From an uncultured Ruminococcus sp. (GTDB taxonomy: Bacteria; Bacillota; Clostridia; Oscillospirales; Ruminococcaceae), in the NCBI GenBank assembly GCA_937910385.1, contig CALEPT010000236.1, positions 10,867 to 74,866 on the forward strand: DNA of 64,000 bases, given 5' to 3'. Position numbers and translations under genes: made by a program. This document shows positions 8,541 through 17,333 of the stretch, in pieces. Numbering within the stretch: the first letter of the stretch is position 1; every line of letters starts with the position of its first letter. The notes under the pieces were generated by a model that had not been told where the DNA came from, did no database searches, and saw only the letters and a list, made by a program, of their open reading frames with translations.

Positions 8541-9902
8541 TTATTTTCCAACACAAAATCTTGAAAACACTTCATTAACTATCGCATCAGTAATTTTTTC
8601 ACCTGTAAGTTCGAGCAAAGACTGTTCCGCGTAATCTATAAGAACATTAACAGCATCAAGCATTTCACCATTTTCAATGGCATGAATTGCCTTATTTACA
8701 TTATCAATACACACATCTATACATTTTTTTTGTCTTTCATTTGCAACAGTAGCATCCTGAAAGAATTTCTCATTAAGCATAAAAATATCTTCGATTTCTT
8801 CTTTAAGCTTATCTATACCGTTATTTTCTTTGGCAGATAAATATACTATATGTTTAAAATACTTTTCAAGTATTCCTCTATCAATTATTGTCTCAAGATC
8901 ACTTTTATTAATAACAGCGATCGAATTAATTAAATTAATTTTGTTAATTATATTTATATCATCTTCACTTATATCTTTATTTCCGTCAAATACCGCGATC
9001 ACAAGCTCGGCAGAGGAAATTGCCTGCTCCGCGATAGAAACACCAATTTTCTCGATCTTGTCAAAAGTCTGCCTTATGCCGGCTGTATCGATAAGTCGCA
9101 GAGTAATATCCCCGAGCTTCACAGTCTCCTCAACTGCGTCACGAGTAGTTCCGGCAATATCCGTCACGATACTCCTTTCACAGCCGCTCAAGCAATTAAA
9201 AAGAGTTGATTTGCCAACATTAGGACGTCCTACTATAACGGTAGATATACCGCTTCGCAGAAGTCTGCCGCTGTCATAATTCTTAATAAGTGACTCCAGA
9301 CGGACACGGACAGCTTCGAGATTTGCGAGCAAATATCCGGGCTCAACTTCAGGTATATCCTCATCAGGATAATCCGTCCACGCTGCAAGGCTTCCCAACA
9401 TATTCATCAGATCATCAGATATACCTTTGACTTTTTTATACGTCGCTCCCTCGCGAAGATTTTCTGCTATTCTAAGTTCTTTTTCACCCTTCGCAGAGAT
9501 TATGTCCATTACAGCTTCCGCTTGAGTGAGATCTATTTTTCCATTCAAAAAGGCACGTTTCGTAAACTCGCCAGACTGTGCGTTTACAGCTCCGTTTTTT
9601 AAAGCAGCTCTCAGAATACGCTTTGTTACATAAAGACCTCCGTGGCATGATATTTCCGCAGTATCCTCACCGGTATAGCTGTGAGGAGCACGAAAAATTG
9701 TAAGTATACAGTCATCAAGGCGTTCTTTTTCGTCATATGCACAGCCGTAAGCACAGGTATAACCTTTCATTTCTGAGACATTTTTACCACCGGCAGGAAT
9801 GAATATTTTTTCAGCAACATCGAGCGCATTCTCACCTGAAATTCGTATCACCGCGATACCTCCCGGGGTATTCGGAGTGGAAATAGCTGCTATCGTAGAC
9901 AT
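8541..9902 (-). CDS. mnmE: tRNA modification GTPase MnmE
   Basis: Partner of MnmG in making 5-carboxymethylaminomethyluridine at tRNA position 34 (TrmE). The 453 residues show an N-terminal folate-binding domain (PGGIAVIRISG), an inserted G domain with GRPNVGKST, DIAGTTRD, DTAGI and NKSD, and the catalytic C-terminal end FCVGK. AGGAGG lies 6 bases before the ATG. It is separated from jag by a hairpin terminator, so it may have its own promoter or rely on read-through. Confidence 0.97.
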   Translation of the reverse strand: MSTIAAISTPNTPGGIAVIRISGENALDVAEKIFIPAGGKNVSEMKGYTCAYGCAYDEKERLDDCILTIFRAPHSYTGEDTAEISCHGGLYVTKRILRAALKNGAVNAQSGEFTKRAFLNGKIDLTQAEAVMDIISAKGEKELRIAENLREGATYKKVKGISDDLMNMLGSLAAWTDYPDEDIPEVEPGYLLANLEAVRVRLESLIKNYDSGRLLRSGISTVIVGRPNVGKSTLFNCLSGCERSIVTDIAGTTRDAVEETVKLGDITLRLIDTAGIRQTFDKIEKIGVSIAEQAISSAELVIAVFDGNKDISEDDINIINKINLINSIAVINKSDLETIIDRGILEKYFKHIVYLSAKENNGIDKLKEEIEDIFMLNEKFFQDATVANERQKKCIDVCIDNVNKAIHAIENGEMLDAVNVLIDYAEQSLLELTGEKITDAIVNEVFSRFCVGK

Positions 9903-9913
9903 TTTTTCCTCCT

Positions 9914-9940
9914 AAAAAAACAACGGCAGTTAAGCCGTTG
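9914..9940 (-). terminator. Terminator between jag and mnmE
   Basis: Minus-strand stem CAACGGC / GCCGTTG with a 6-nt loop followed by seven T. It ends just before the mnmE ribosome-binding site, so it may also act as an attenuator for mnmE. Confidence 0.75.
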
Positions 9941-10014
9941 CAATTTTATTATTTGTGGGTTTATCGTGAAGACACTCCTCACACCACTGCTAAAAACAGA
10001 AACTGATCGCTGAA

Positions 10015-11085
10015 TCAAAGCTCAATTTTTCCGTAAAGGCCACCCTCAATGCTGTCTTCGGGCTTTGGTCTCTTATAGTCCTTCTCAAAGCTTGTGGAAA
10101 GATCGACAGATTTACGCTCGAGATTAACTTCTCTGTCGCGATTTCTCGATCCGCCGTTTCTGTCATTTCTTCTCCCGCCGCGGCGGTCATCACGTCTTTT
10201 GCTGCTTCTGGGGTTGTTTGAAGAAATTATTATCTTCCTGTATGGTTCTTCACCGACCGAACGCGAAGAAACTCCCTCTATCTCGGATATAGCCGAATGG
10301 ATAACACGTCTTTCATAAGGATTCATTGGCTCAAGTGGCTGTGATCTACCCGTTCTGAGTACGGATCTTGCTACTTTTACAGCAAGCTGTTCAAGAGTTT
10401 CCTTCCTTTTTTTGCGATAGCCGAGACAGTCGATAGTTATGCGGTAGTAATCCTTGTCTCCCTTATTTGCAATGATAGAGCAGAGATACTGAATAGCATC
10501 GAGAGTCTCGCCCCTTCTGCCTATGATAGTACCGTTATTATTGCTGTCAAGGTTGATTATAGCGCCTTTTTCATTCTGATAAACAGTGAATTGTACCTCT
10601 ACGCCCATAGCTCTGAGAATGCTTGTGATATAATCTCTCGCAAGCTTTACCTTTGAATTGATGAGAGCTTCGTCCTCAATAAACTCATAATTATCAAGGG
10701 AATATTCAAGTTCATCATCGTTATCCGACACAGCAGCGGGAACAGTCTCTTCGGCTGCTTTTTCCTTAACTGTCTCTGCGGCCTTTTCTACAACAGGTTT
10801 TTCAGCAATCGTTTCTGATTTTGCCTCTTCCTTTTTGGGATCTGCTGCTGCAGGCTTTGCAGTTTCGGCAGTTTTCTTGACATCTTCCTTGGGAGCAGCG
10901 GCAGCAGTCTGTTCATTTTTCTCATAAGAAGCTTTTACCTTTGCATCGCTCTTTCCTATGCCGAGGAATCCTTTTTTGCCCTCATCGACGACCTCGAACT
11001 TTATCTCGCTCTCTTTGACGCCAAACTTCTTCGCCGCAAGCTCTTTAGCTTCTTCGATAGTTTTTGCTGTAAAAATTTCAGTCAT
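10015..11085 (-). CDS. jag: RNA-binding protein Jag/KhpB (SpoIIIJ-associated)
   Basis: RNA-binding protein paired with YidC in Firmicutes. Order: Jag-N domain (residues 1-50, TEIFTAKTIEEAKELA), a long Ala/Lys/Glu-rich linker, a KH domain with IIGRRGETLDAIQ, an R3H domain (PMNPYERRVIHSAI), and an Arg/Gly/Asn-rich tail likely to bind RNA. The frame opens at a TTG overlapping the yidC stop, but the ATG at 11085 has GGGAGG 6 bases upstream, giving 356 residues. The long linker and RGG-like tail make it larger than a typical 200-250-residue Jag. Confidence 0.92.
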   Translation of the reverse strand: MTEIFTAKTIEEAKELAAKKFGVKESEIKFEVVDEGKKGFLGIGKSDAKVKASYEKNEQTAAAAPKEDVKKTAETAKPAAADPKKEEAKSETIAEKPVVEKAAETVKEKAAEETVPAAVSDNDDELEYSLDNYEFIEDEALINSKVKLARDYITSILRAMGVEVQFTVYQNEKGAIINLDSNNNGTIIGRRGETLDAIQYLCSIIANKGDKDYYRITIDCLGYRKKRKETLEQLAVKVARSVLRTGRSQPLEPMNPYERRVIHSAISEIEGVSSRSVGEEPYRKIIISSNNPRSSKRRDDRRGGRRNDRNGGSRNRDREVNLERKSVDLSTSFEKDYKRPKPEDSIEGGLYGKIEL

Positions 11086-11105
11086 ATTTATACCTCCCGC
11101 ACGAC

Positions 11106-12266
11106 TCAATCGTCGTCGTCATTTTCATCATAATCATCTCCGTACTTTTCAGCCATACGCTTTCTTGCTTCCTTGAGTTTATCTCTGTTCTGCTTATTCT
11201 GTTCGGATCTTGACATTTTTTCACCGTTGCTGTTAGTTCTTGCAGAGCCGCCGTTCTGCTGCTGTTCAAGAGCAGCCTGCTGTTCCATCATTCTCTGCAT
11301 AAAAGTTTTCTTTTCAGGGTGTTTTTCGGCATATATCCTTGCTTTTTCTTTTTCCTTTTCAGCTATAGCCTCTGTTCTTTCGGGAGTAAAATACTGATTA
11401 AGTCCAAAGGTTATAAGAAATGAGAATATAGACGACCATATCCAATAGAAGCCTACACCGGCAGGCACATTGAATGCGAACCATATTGAAAGAAGAGGCA
11501 TACCATACATCATAACGGACATACAGCCTCCGCCCTGCACCGTAGCTCCTATCTTTTTCTGATGCACCTGACTGTAGATAGAAACAAGAAGCTGTGCCAG
11601 ACCTGCAAGGAAAGGTATACAAAAGAGTATTATAGCTTCTTTTGTCCATGAATCAGGGTGAAGTTCCGGAGTTTTTCCGAGATTTGCGCCGAAAATAGTG
11701 AATTTATCGCTGAATTCGCTTACCTTCTGAGAAAAATTCTCAGCAAGATTTGAAAAACTATCGGGCTTTTTATTCAGCGCTTCCATAGTAAAGAGTTCGG
11801 AACGAAGATTATTGCTTGCAAATTCCCTGCCATTATTTATTCCGAGTTCTTCAGCAAGGGCTGAAGCTCTTTCAGCAGCCTCAATTCTTATAGACTTTGT
11901 TATGCCAAGGATATGTGTTATAGGCTTATAAACAACGTCGATAACGCCAAAAAGGAGGAACATCTGAATGAAAGCAGGCAGGCATGAAGCCATGGGATTT
12001 ATACCTTCCTGAGCATATAGCTTCTGCTGTTCTTCCTGAAGTCTCTGAGGATTGCTTCCGAAGCTTTTTTTGAGCTTTTCAAGCTTTGGATTAAGCAGCT
12101 GCATCCTTGCCGAGCTTTTCTGAGTTTTATAATTTACCGGAAAAAGAATGAGTTTTGTTACTACTGTAAAAATAATAATAGAAACAGCATAATTTTTACA
12201 AATATAGTAAATTAATCTCATAAGGTATCCAAAAGGGATACCGATAATATCATAAAGTGCGTTCAA
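11106..12266 (-). CDS. yidC: Membrane protein insertase YidC/OxaA
   Basis: Inserts membrane proteins alone or with SecYEG. The 386-residue protein starts MNALYDIIGIPFGYLMRLIYYI, with a core of about five membrane segments, the cytoplasmic coiled region QLLNPKLEKLKKSFG, and a basic Gln/Arg-rich C-terminal tail suited to ribosome contact. It lacks the lipobox seen in SpoIIIJ-type proteins. Residues about 150-215 form an enlarged extracellular loop between the second and third core helices. It lies between yidD and jag, as usual. Confidence 0.93.
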   Translation of the reverse strand: MNALYDIIGIPFGYLMRLIYYICKNYAVSIIIFTVVTKLILFPVNYKTQKSSARMQLLNPKLEKLKKSFGSNPQRLQEEQQKLYAQEGINPMASCLPAFIQMFLLFGVIDVVYKPITHILGITKSIRIEAAERASALAEELGINNGREFASNNLRSELFTMEALNKKPDSFSNLAENFSQKVSEFSDKFTIFGANLGKTPELHPDSWTKEAIILFCIPFLAGLAQLLVSIYSQVHQKKIGATVQGGGCMSVMMYGMPLLSIWFAFNVPAGVGFYWIWSSIFSFLITFGLNQYFTPERTEAIAEKEKEKARIYAEKHPEKKTFMQRMMEQQAALEQQQNGGSARTNSNGEKMSRSEQNKQNRDKLKEARKRMAEKYGDDYDENDDDD

Positions 12267-12270
12267 ATTT

Positions 12271-12570
12271 TCATACCTCTTGATTTATTTTGCTGCCGTC
12301 GCTTTCTTCATCGGCATTAAAAATGATGTTATCATATTTATTTACTTTAAAAGTAAACTTTTCCGGAACATGATCTATACCGCCCATAGACCACGGATTA
12401 CACCGCAGAATTCTCCATACTGCAAGAGCGGAGCCTCTTACAGCCCCGAATCTTTTTACAGCAGTCATAGCATAGCAGCTGCACGTGGGATAGTATTTGC
12501 ACTTTGGAGGAAAAAGGGGAGAAATAAGCTTTTTATAAAGCTTTATAATCCCTAAGATAAGATATTTCAT
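12271..12570 (-). CDS. yidD: Membrane protein insertion efficiency factor YidD
   Basis: Small amphipathic protein that assists YidC. The 99 residues contain the family signature CKYYPTCSCYA and RCNPWSMGGIDHVP. It overlaps the 3' end of rnpA by 4 bases and is followed 4 bases later by yidC, a translationally coupled trio. Confidence 0.92.
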   Translation of the reverse strand: MKYLILGIIKLYKKLISPLFPPKCKYYPTCSCYAMTAVKRFGAVRGSALAVWRILRCNPWSMGGIDHVPEKFTFKVNKYDNIIFNADEESDGSKINQEV

Positions 12571-12935
12571 ACTCTTTTTTTACCTGAGCTAAAGCTTTTA
12601 TACATCCTGTTAATTTCAGATATCCCTTTTCTGTACATATATTCGCAGTATTCCTGGGATCTTATCTCACTGAGCAGACTTCTTGCAACTATCACTATAT
12701 CTATACCTACAGGAATATTGATCTCTGATTCTCTGTAAGCGAAGCGGATAAGTCTTTTTGCTCTGTTTCTGCAAACTGCATTGCCGACCTTTTTTCCGGC
12801 GGTTATACCGAGCCTGTTAAACGGCCTGCCATTAGGTCTTACATAGATGACCGAGTATTTTGAAGAAGAATACTTTCCTTTTTTATAAGCGCAAAGGAAA
12901 TCCTTATTATCCTTCATCATTTCCGTATAAAGCAT
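12567..12935 (-). CDS. rnpA: Ribonuclease P protein component
   Basis: Protein subunit of RNase P, which trims tRNA 5' leaders. The conserved RNR-type motif appears as NAVCRNRAKRLIR, with the N-terminal DFLCAYKKGK. The frame extends up to an ATG at 12983, but that codon lies inside the rpmH terminator hairpin, so it is excluded. Candidate starts are ATG 12935 (MLYTEMMKDN, 122 residues) and ATG 12920 (MMKDNKDF), neither with a strong ribosome site. A late start agrees better with family length. Confidence 0.9.
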   Translation of the reverse strand: MLYTEMMKDNKDFLCAYKKGKYSSSKYSVIYVRPNGRPFNRLGITAGKKVGNAVCRNRAKRLIRFAYRESEINIPVGIDIVIVARSLLSEIRSQEYCEYMYRKGISEINRMYKSFSSGKKRV

Positions 12936-12968
12936 AATAACACCAATTGAGCTTTTTACTGCTTCTAA

Positions 12969-13000
12969 CAAAAAAGACCACAAAAATCATTTTTGTGGTC
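12969..13000 (-). terminator. Terminator after rpmH
   Basis: Perfect 12-bp minus-strand stem GACCACAAAAAT / ATTTTTGTGGTC with a single-base centre, then six T. It lies between rpmH and rnpA, so it would limit rnpA expression from the rpmH promoter. Confidence 0.85.
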
Positions 13001-13007
13001 AGCCTCG

Positions 13008-13142
13008 TCAGTGAGTTAATCTTGCTCTGCCCTTAGATCTTCTACGAGCTAAAACCTTTCTGCCGTTCTTAGTAGACATTCTCTTCATAAAGCCATGCTC
13101 TTTCTTTCTGTGGAGCTTCTTGGGCTGATAAGTTCTTTTCAT
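13008..13142 (-). CDS. rpmH: Ribosomal protein L34
   Basis: 44-residue basic large-subunit protein, MKRTYQPKKLHRKKEHGF to GRARLTH, a near-textbook L34. The longer open frame to 13226 is excluded because AGGAGG stands 8 bases before this ATG. A consensus promoter lies about 105 bases upstream and a strong terminator directly follows. Confidence 0.98.
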   Translation of the reverse strand: MKRTYQPKKLHRKKEHGFMKRMSTKNGRKVLARRRSKGRARLTH

Positions 13143-13247
13143 ACTAAGTGTCCTCCTCTCTGAGAAATATATACAAGAAGATCGTTCAAAACGATCTTTA
13201 CTGACAAAACCATCATGCAGATACACCTGTCTGCATTACACTAAAAC

Positions 13248-13276
13248 ATTATATAATAAAAATATTGTGATGTCAA
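13248..13276 (-). promoter_or_regulatory. Promoter for rpmH
   Basis: Minus strand: perfect TTGACA, 17-bp spacer, perfect TATAAT. Confidence 0.9.
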
Positions 13277-13546
13277 GCAAATTAGAAAATTTTTCTTAAA
13301 ATCACGATATTTTCAGATTATTCACCAATTGACCCACTTGAAATAACAATTAAATTTGTATATTAGTTATCAGTTATCATCTAATAATTATATTTGTGAT
13401 ATTAAGCTTATCTGAATCTGAAAAAGGCTGATATCAGGAAGCTGCTAATAAATTATCACTGTTCACTACAACTCAGTTTTCAACAATTTGCCAATTTACG
13501 TGTTGAAAAAGAGTTCATTTTCTAACATCGTGATATATAAAAATTC

Positions 13547-13575
13547 TTGCTTTTTCTTCCTTATTATGATATAAT
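13547..13575 (+). promoter_or_regulatory. Promoter for dnaA
   Basis: TTGCTT, 17-bp spacer, TATAAT, about 78 bases before the dnaA ATG. Confidence 0.75.
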
Positions 13576-13653
13576 ATTAATATGTATCAAAAGATAAAAG
13601 AAGATCAAGACAGGAGATAATAAGAGATAATATAATTTCCACGGAGGTATAAC

Positions 13654-15027
13654 ATGAATTCATTCGATGAAGTTTTCGATAAAGTTAAGAATTATTGTCT
13701 CGAAAACAATACTATTCCCGAAATAGGTATAACAACATGGATAGATCCAATGAAGCCTGTCAGCTTTGACGGAACAAATGCTGTTTTCAGCGTTCAGACC
13801 GATTTTCAGAAAAATATAGTTATGACAAATTTCATAACTCATCTTACAGAAGCATTCTATAATGTTCTCGGGCTAAATGTTAATATTGATATAAATGTAA
13901 AATCAAACGAACCCGAAAAGGTAAATATACCTACTGAGGACGAACTCGAAAAGAAGCACGCCGAGCTGGAACAGGCATATAAATTTGCAAATTATGCTTA
14001 TACCTTCGATACCTTTATCGAGGGACGTTCAAATGAATTCGCCCTTGCGTGCAGCAAATCAGTCGCTAAAAACTGCGGTGCAAAGTCTGTTCCCGATTAT
14101 AATCCGCTTTTCATTTACGGTCCTTCCGGCATGGGTAAGACACATCTCATCACAGCTATAGCAAACGAAGTGAAGAAAAATCACGAGGATTTCAACGTTG
14201 TCTACGTTACCAGTGAAAAATTCGGCACAGATCTCGTAAATGCACTCAATCACAAGGGAACTATTTCCGATTTTCAGGATAAATATAGGAATGCCGACAT
14301 ACTTCTGGTAGACGATATCCAGTTCTTCGCAGGAAAAGAGCGTATGCAGGAGGAATTCTTCCATACCTTCTATAAGCTTCACCAGGAAAGCAAGCAGATA
14401 GTAATAACATCGGATAAGCCGCCAAAAGAGCTCCTCACGCTCGAGGAACGCCTAAGGACGCGTTTTGAAGGCGGACTTATCGCAGATATATCTGCACCTG
14501 ATTATGAAACAAGGCTTGCAATAATCAACAGAAAATCCGAGCTTTTAGATCTAAAAATGCCTAATGAAGTAGCTGAATTCATGGCAAACCGCCTTAAATC
14601 AAATATCCGTCAGCTCGAAGGCGCTGTTCTCAGATTAAAGGCTCTCAATCATTTTGCAGGAAGTCCTATTACTATATCAATGGCTCAAAGCGTTATAAGA
14701 GACGTCCTCACAGATGAACAGCCTCTTCCTATAACCGTTGAGAAAATAATATCAGAAGTATCCACAGTTTACGGAGTTTCACCTGATGATATGCGTTCAA
14801 CAAAGCGTTCCTCACAGGTATCAATAGCTCGTAAGGTCGCTATATACGTTGTAAGAGAGATCACCCAGATGCCTCTTGCAGCTATAGGAACAGAATTCGG
14901 CAACCGCGACCATTCTACTATAGTTTATTCAGTGAATAGTCTCACAGACTCTATGGCTAAGGACTCAAATCTAAATAACCTCGTTAATGACATAATCAAG
15001 AACATACGTGATAAAAATAAGGTATGA
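13654..15027 (+). CDS. dnaA: Chromosomal replication initiator DnaA
   Basis: AAA+ ATPase that opens oriC. 457 residues: N-terminal DnaB-interaction domain, short linker (about 85-110), AAA+ core with Walker A GPSGMGKT (156-163) and Walker B LLVDDIQFF, and a C-terminal DNA-binding domain whose signature reads FGNRDHST, with Asn where Gly-Gly or Gly-Lys is more common. ACGGAGG lies just before the ATG. Confidence 0.98.
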   Translation: MNSFDEVFDKVKNYCLENNTIPEIGITTWIDPMKPVSFDGTNAVFSVQTDFQKNIVMTNFITHLTEAFYNVLGLNVNIDINVKSNEPEKVNIPTEDELEKKHAELEQAYKFANYAYTFDTFIEGRSNEFALACSKSVAKNCGAKSVPDYNPLFIYGPSGMGKTHLITAIANEVKKNHEDFNVVYVTSEKFGTDLVNALNHKGTISDFQDKYRNADILLVDDIQFFAGKERMQEEFFHTFYKLHQESKQIVITSDKPPKELLTLEERLRTRFEGGLIADISAPDYETRLAIINRKSELLDLKMPNEVAEFMANRLKSNIRQLEGAVLRLKALNHFAGSPITISMAQSVIRDVLTDEQPLPITVEKIISEVSTVYGVSPDDMRSTKRSSQVSIARKVAIYVVREITQMPLAAIGTEFGNRDHSTIVYSVNSLTDSMAKDSNLNNLVNDIIKNIRDKNKV

Positions 15028-15520
15028 TATTATTGAGGAAAGAGTTGAGATCAAAAGTTTAGATTTGTTGAAATAACTTCTTATCAACATTACTTTCAAC
15101 ATAATGTTAAATTCATTACATTTTTTCTATTCCTTTTGTATAGCGGATATTAAGTTATACACTATGTTAAAATAAACAAAAGTCAAACATGTAGTATTTT
15201 CAACAATAAACAAGTCCATTAACTATTTTATAAAATATTTTTTGTTTCAACATTTTTAAGGCTTTTATTAAACTTCAACTCCACTTATATCCACTTTTTT
15301 CAACCGAAAAAAGGACAAGCATAAAAATTTCCCACATTTTCAAGAATTTGTCTACACTCAGATGTAGACAAATTTTAGGCTGAATTAAGCCATAAAAAGC
15401 TTGTCCTGACTTTTCCACGTCCTCAATAACAACAACAATAAATAATACATACTTTATTTTACATTCATAAAAAGCATTCCCGTAATTAAAAAATTCATTT
15501 TCCATACGGAGGTCTATATA
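15028..15520. other. dnaA-dnaN spacer, candidate oriC
   Basis: 493 AT-rich bases without a gene. It carries near-miss DnaA boxes: TTATCAACA at 15081-15089, TTTTCAACA at 15197-15205, GTTTCAACA at 15244-15252, an inverted TGTTGAAAT at 15066-15074 and TTTTCCACG at 15411-15419. None is the consensus TTATCCACA. Location between dnaA and dnaN is typical for Firmicute oriC. Confidence 0.55.
15311..15407 (+). other. Nested inverted-repeat element before dnaN
   Basis: Outer arms AGGACAAGC (15312-15320) and GCTTGTCCT (15399-15407) enclose a perfect 12-bp hairpin AATTTGTCTACA / TGTAGACAAATT (15345-15356 and 15363-15374) that is followed by TT. The inner hairpin could terminate dnaA transcription; the outer pairing suggests a larger structure in DNA or in the dnaN leader RNA. 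Confidence 0.5.
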
Positions 15521-16624
15521 ATGAAATTCATTTGCAATAAAACAGAACTTAGCGAGGCTATTGGAAACGTTTCAAGAGCTGTATCACAGAAATCTACTAT
15601 ACCTGCACTTGAAGGTATAAAAGTAAAAATATCTGATCAGCAGGTCGAGCTTACTTCATACAACCTTGAAATGGGCATAATAACAACTATCGGAGCTCAG
15701 ACTGAAGGCAGCGGAGAAATAGTTGTAAGTTCAAGGCTTTTCAGTGAGTTTACAAGACGTATGCCCGATGAAGAAATAACCTTTGAAGTAGACGATAATC
15801 TCGTTATCAATATATCATGCAGATCTACTGAGTGCAGCTTTTCAGCTATATCCGCAGAAGAATTTCCTGAGCTTCCTAAAGTAGATTCGGGAAGGAGCTT
15901 TTCAGTAAAGCAGACAGTACTCAGATCAATGATAAATCAGACCGGATATGCAGCTTCTCTCAACGAGAGCAAGCCTGTTCTTACCGGAGAGCTTTTTGAT
16001 ATAGAAGACGGACATTTCAATATGGTAGCTATTGACGGTTTCCGCCTTGCTATAAGAGAAGAGCTCATTGACTGCGGCGATAATTATCACTTTGTAGTTC
16101 CTAAGAAGGCTCTTACCGAAATATCTACTCTTATAAAAGACGACGAAGAGAAGCTTTGCAATATATTTACAAACGACCGCCACATAATTTTTGAAATAGG
16201 CAAGGTATTTGTAATATCCCGTTTGCTCGAAGGTAATTTCCACAACTACAAACTGAGCATACCTACAAGCTATAAGACGGAAGTAATTATAAACAAGAGA
16301 GATTTTGCAGCAAGTCTGGAACGCTGTTCTCTCATAATAGACGATAAGAACAAATCTCCAATACGCTGTGAAGTAGGCAACGGAACAGTAAAAATAAGCT
16401 GCAAGACAGGCATAGGAAAGATAAATGACGCAATATCGGCAGATATTTCCGGGGAAACTATCAACATAGGCTTCAATAACCGACTTATTCTCGACGCTCT
16501 TAGAGCTGCAGAGGGAGATAAGGTAAGAATTCGCTTCAATGGAGCAATGAAGGTTATAGAAATACTTCCGCTTGAGGGAGAGAGCTTCATTTTCCTTGTA
16601 ATGCCCATACAGCTGAAAGGCTGA
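15521..16624 (+). CDS. dnaN: DNA polymerase III sliding clamp (beta subunit)
   Basis: 367-residue beta clamp, three repeated clamp domains, starting MKFICNKTELSEAIGNVSRAVS and ending in the typical hydrophobic FIFLVMPIQLKG. CGGAGG precedes the ATG. Follows dnaA as in most Firmicutes. Confidence 0.97.
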   Translation: MKFICNKTELSEAIGNVSRAVSQKSTIPALEGIKVKISDQQVELTSYNLEMGIITTIGAQTEGSGEIVVSSRLFSEFTRRMPDEEITFEVDDNLVINISCRSTECSFSAISAEEFPELPKVDSGRSFSVKQTVLRSMINQTGYAASLNESKPVLTGELFDIEDGHFNMVAIDGFRLAIREELIDCGDNYHFVVPKKALTEISTLIKDDEEKLCNIFTNDRHIIFEIGKVFVISRLLEGNFHNYKLSIPTSYKTEVIINKRDFAASLERCSLIIDDKNKSPIRCEVGNGTVKISCKTGIGKINDAISADISGETINIGFNNRLILDALRAAEGDKVRIRFNGAMKVIEILPLEGESFIFLVMPIQLKG

Positions 16625-16744
16625 TATTATTGAAAAGCATTTTTTAATATTGAAGTCCGACAGATAGAGATCATTTCAACGATTGCCGATAAGAAAACTA
16701 TCAGTAACATAAAAATTAATATTAAATAAGAGGAGAAAATAACA

Positions 16745-17110
16745 ATGGTATTTTTCTATAAAAGCTATCCTTATGCACCTTCAATGACTTTTTGTTCGGC
16801 TATGACTTCATTTGGAATATTGCTGTGCGCGTGTTTTGGAATAGCCTTGATAACCAATCTTTCCGCAATATCAATTATAGGAGTGCTTCTTATTGCACTC
16901 GCAGCATTTCTCTACCTTTACGTGTACAGAAAGATCATACCCAATAAGGCTGAGGAGATAACAAAGAAAAATATTGAAACAAAGACCGGCTTTGCATTGC
17001 AGTACTGCCGCACTAATCCGCAGGAATATGAAGCAATAGCTGCTGTTAATCAGGATTTTGCGGCTAAGTACGAGCGCAATGAAGAAGGAAAAATAGTAAA
17101 AAGAAAGTAA
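16745..17110 (+). CDS. Small two-helix membrane protein, unknown function
   Basis: 121 residues with two adjacent hydrophobic segments (about residues 17-38 and 42-61) and a charged cytoplasmic-looking C-terminal half ending GKIVKRK. I do not recognise a family. GAGGAG lies before the ATG. It is inserted between dnaN and the S4-domain gene, where Bacillus has none, and is 10 bases from the next gene, so it is likely part of the recF operon. Confidence 0.75.
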   Translation: MVFFYKSYPYAPSMTFCSAMTSFGILLCACFGIALITNLSAISIIGVLLIALAAFLYLYVYRKIIPNKAEEITKKNIETKTGFALQYCRTNPQEYEAIAAVNQDFAAKYERNEEGKIVKRK

Positions 17111-17120
17111 GGATAATATT

Positions 17121-17333
17121 ATGTCTGCTGAGATCATAAATATTACGACTGAATTCATAAAGCTTGACGCTCTTTTGAAGTATGCTTCACTTGTCAGCTC
17201 GGGCGGAGAGGCAAAGGCTCTTATTCAGGACGGACAGGTCCTTGTCAACGGTGAGGTCTGCACGATGAGGGGTAAGAAAATACGCTCGGGAGACACGGTT
17301 TCACTGGGCGGTAAAGAGGTAACCGTAGAGTGA
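17121..17333 (+). CDS. yaaA: S4-domain RNA-binding protein YaaA/RlbA
   Basis: 70-residue S4-like protein (LDALLKYASLVSSGGEAKALIQDG, then VLVNGEV), conserved between dnaN and recF in Firmicutes. Its stop overlaps the recF GTG start by four bases (GTGA), indicating coupling. Predicted to bind structured RNA; the target is unknown. Confidence 0.9.
   Translation: MSAEIINITTEFIKLDALLKYASLVSSGGEAKALIQDGQVLVNGEVCTMRGKKIRSGDTVSLGGKEVTVE

Larger units (their letters stand above)
13143..13653. other. rpmH-dnaA divergent spacer
   Basis: Holds the rpmH and dnaA promoters and no gene. DnaA-box-like sequences are weak: TTATTCACC at 13318-13326 and an inverted TTTTCAACA pair at 13477-13485 and 13501-13509. 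Very AT-rich. Gene direction flips here, as expected at an origin. Confidence 0.7.

Noticed and set aside
12936..12983. Longer N-terminus for RnpA
   Set aside because: The first ATG is inside the rpmH terminator hairpin and the extra residues do not match the family.
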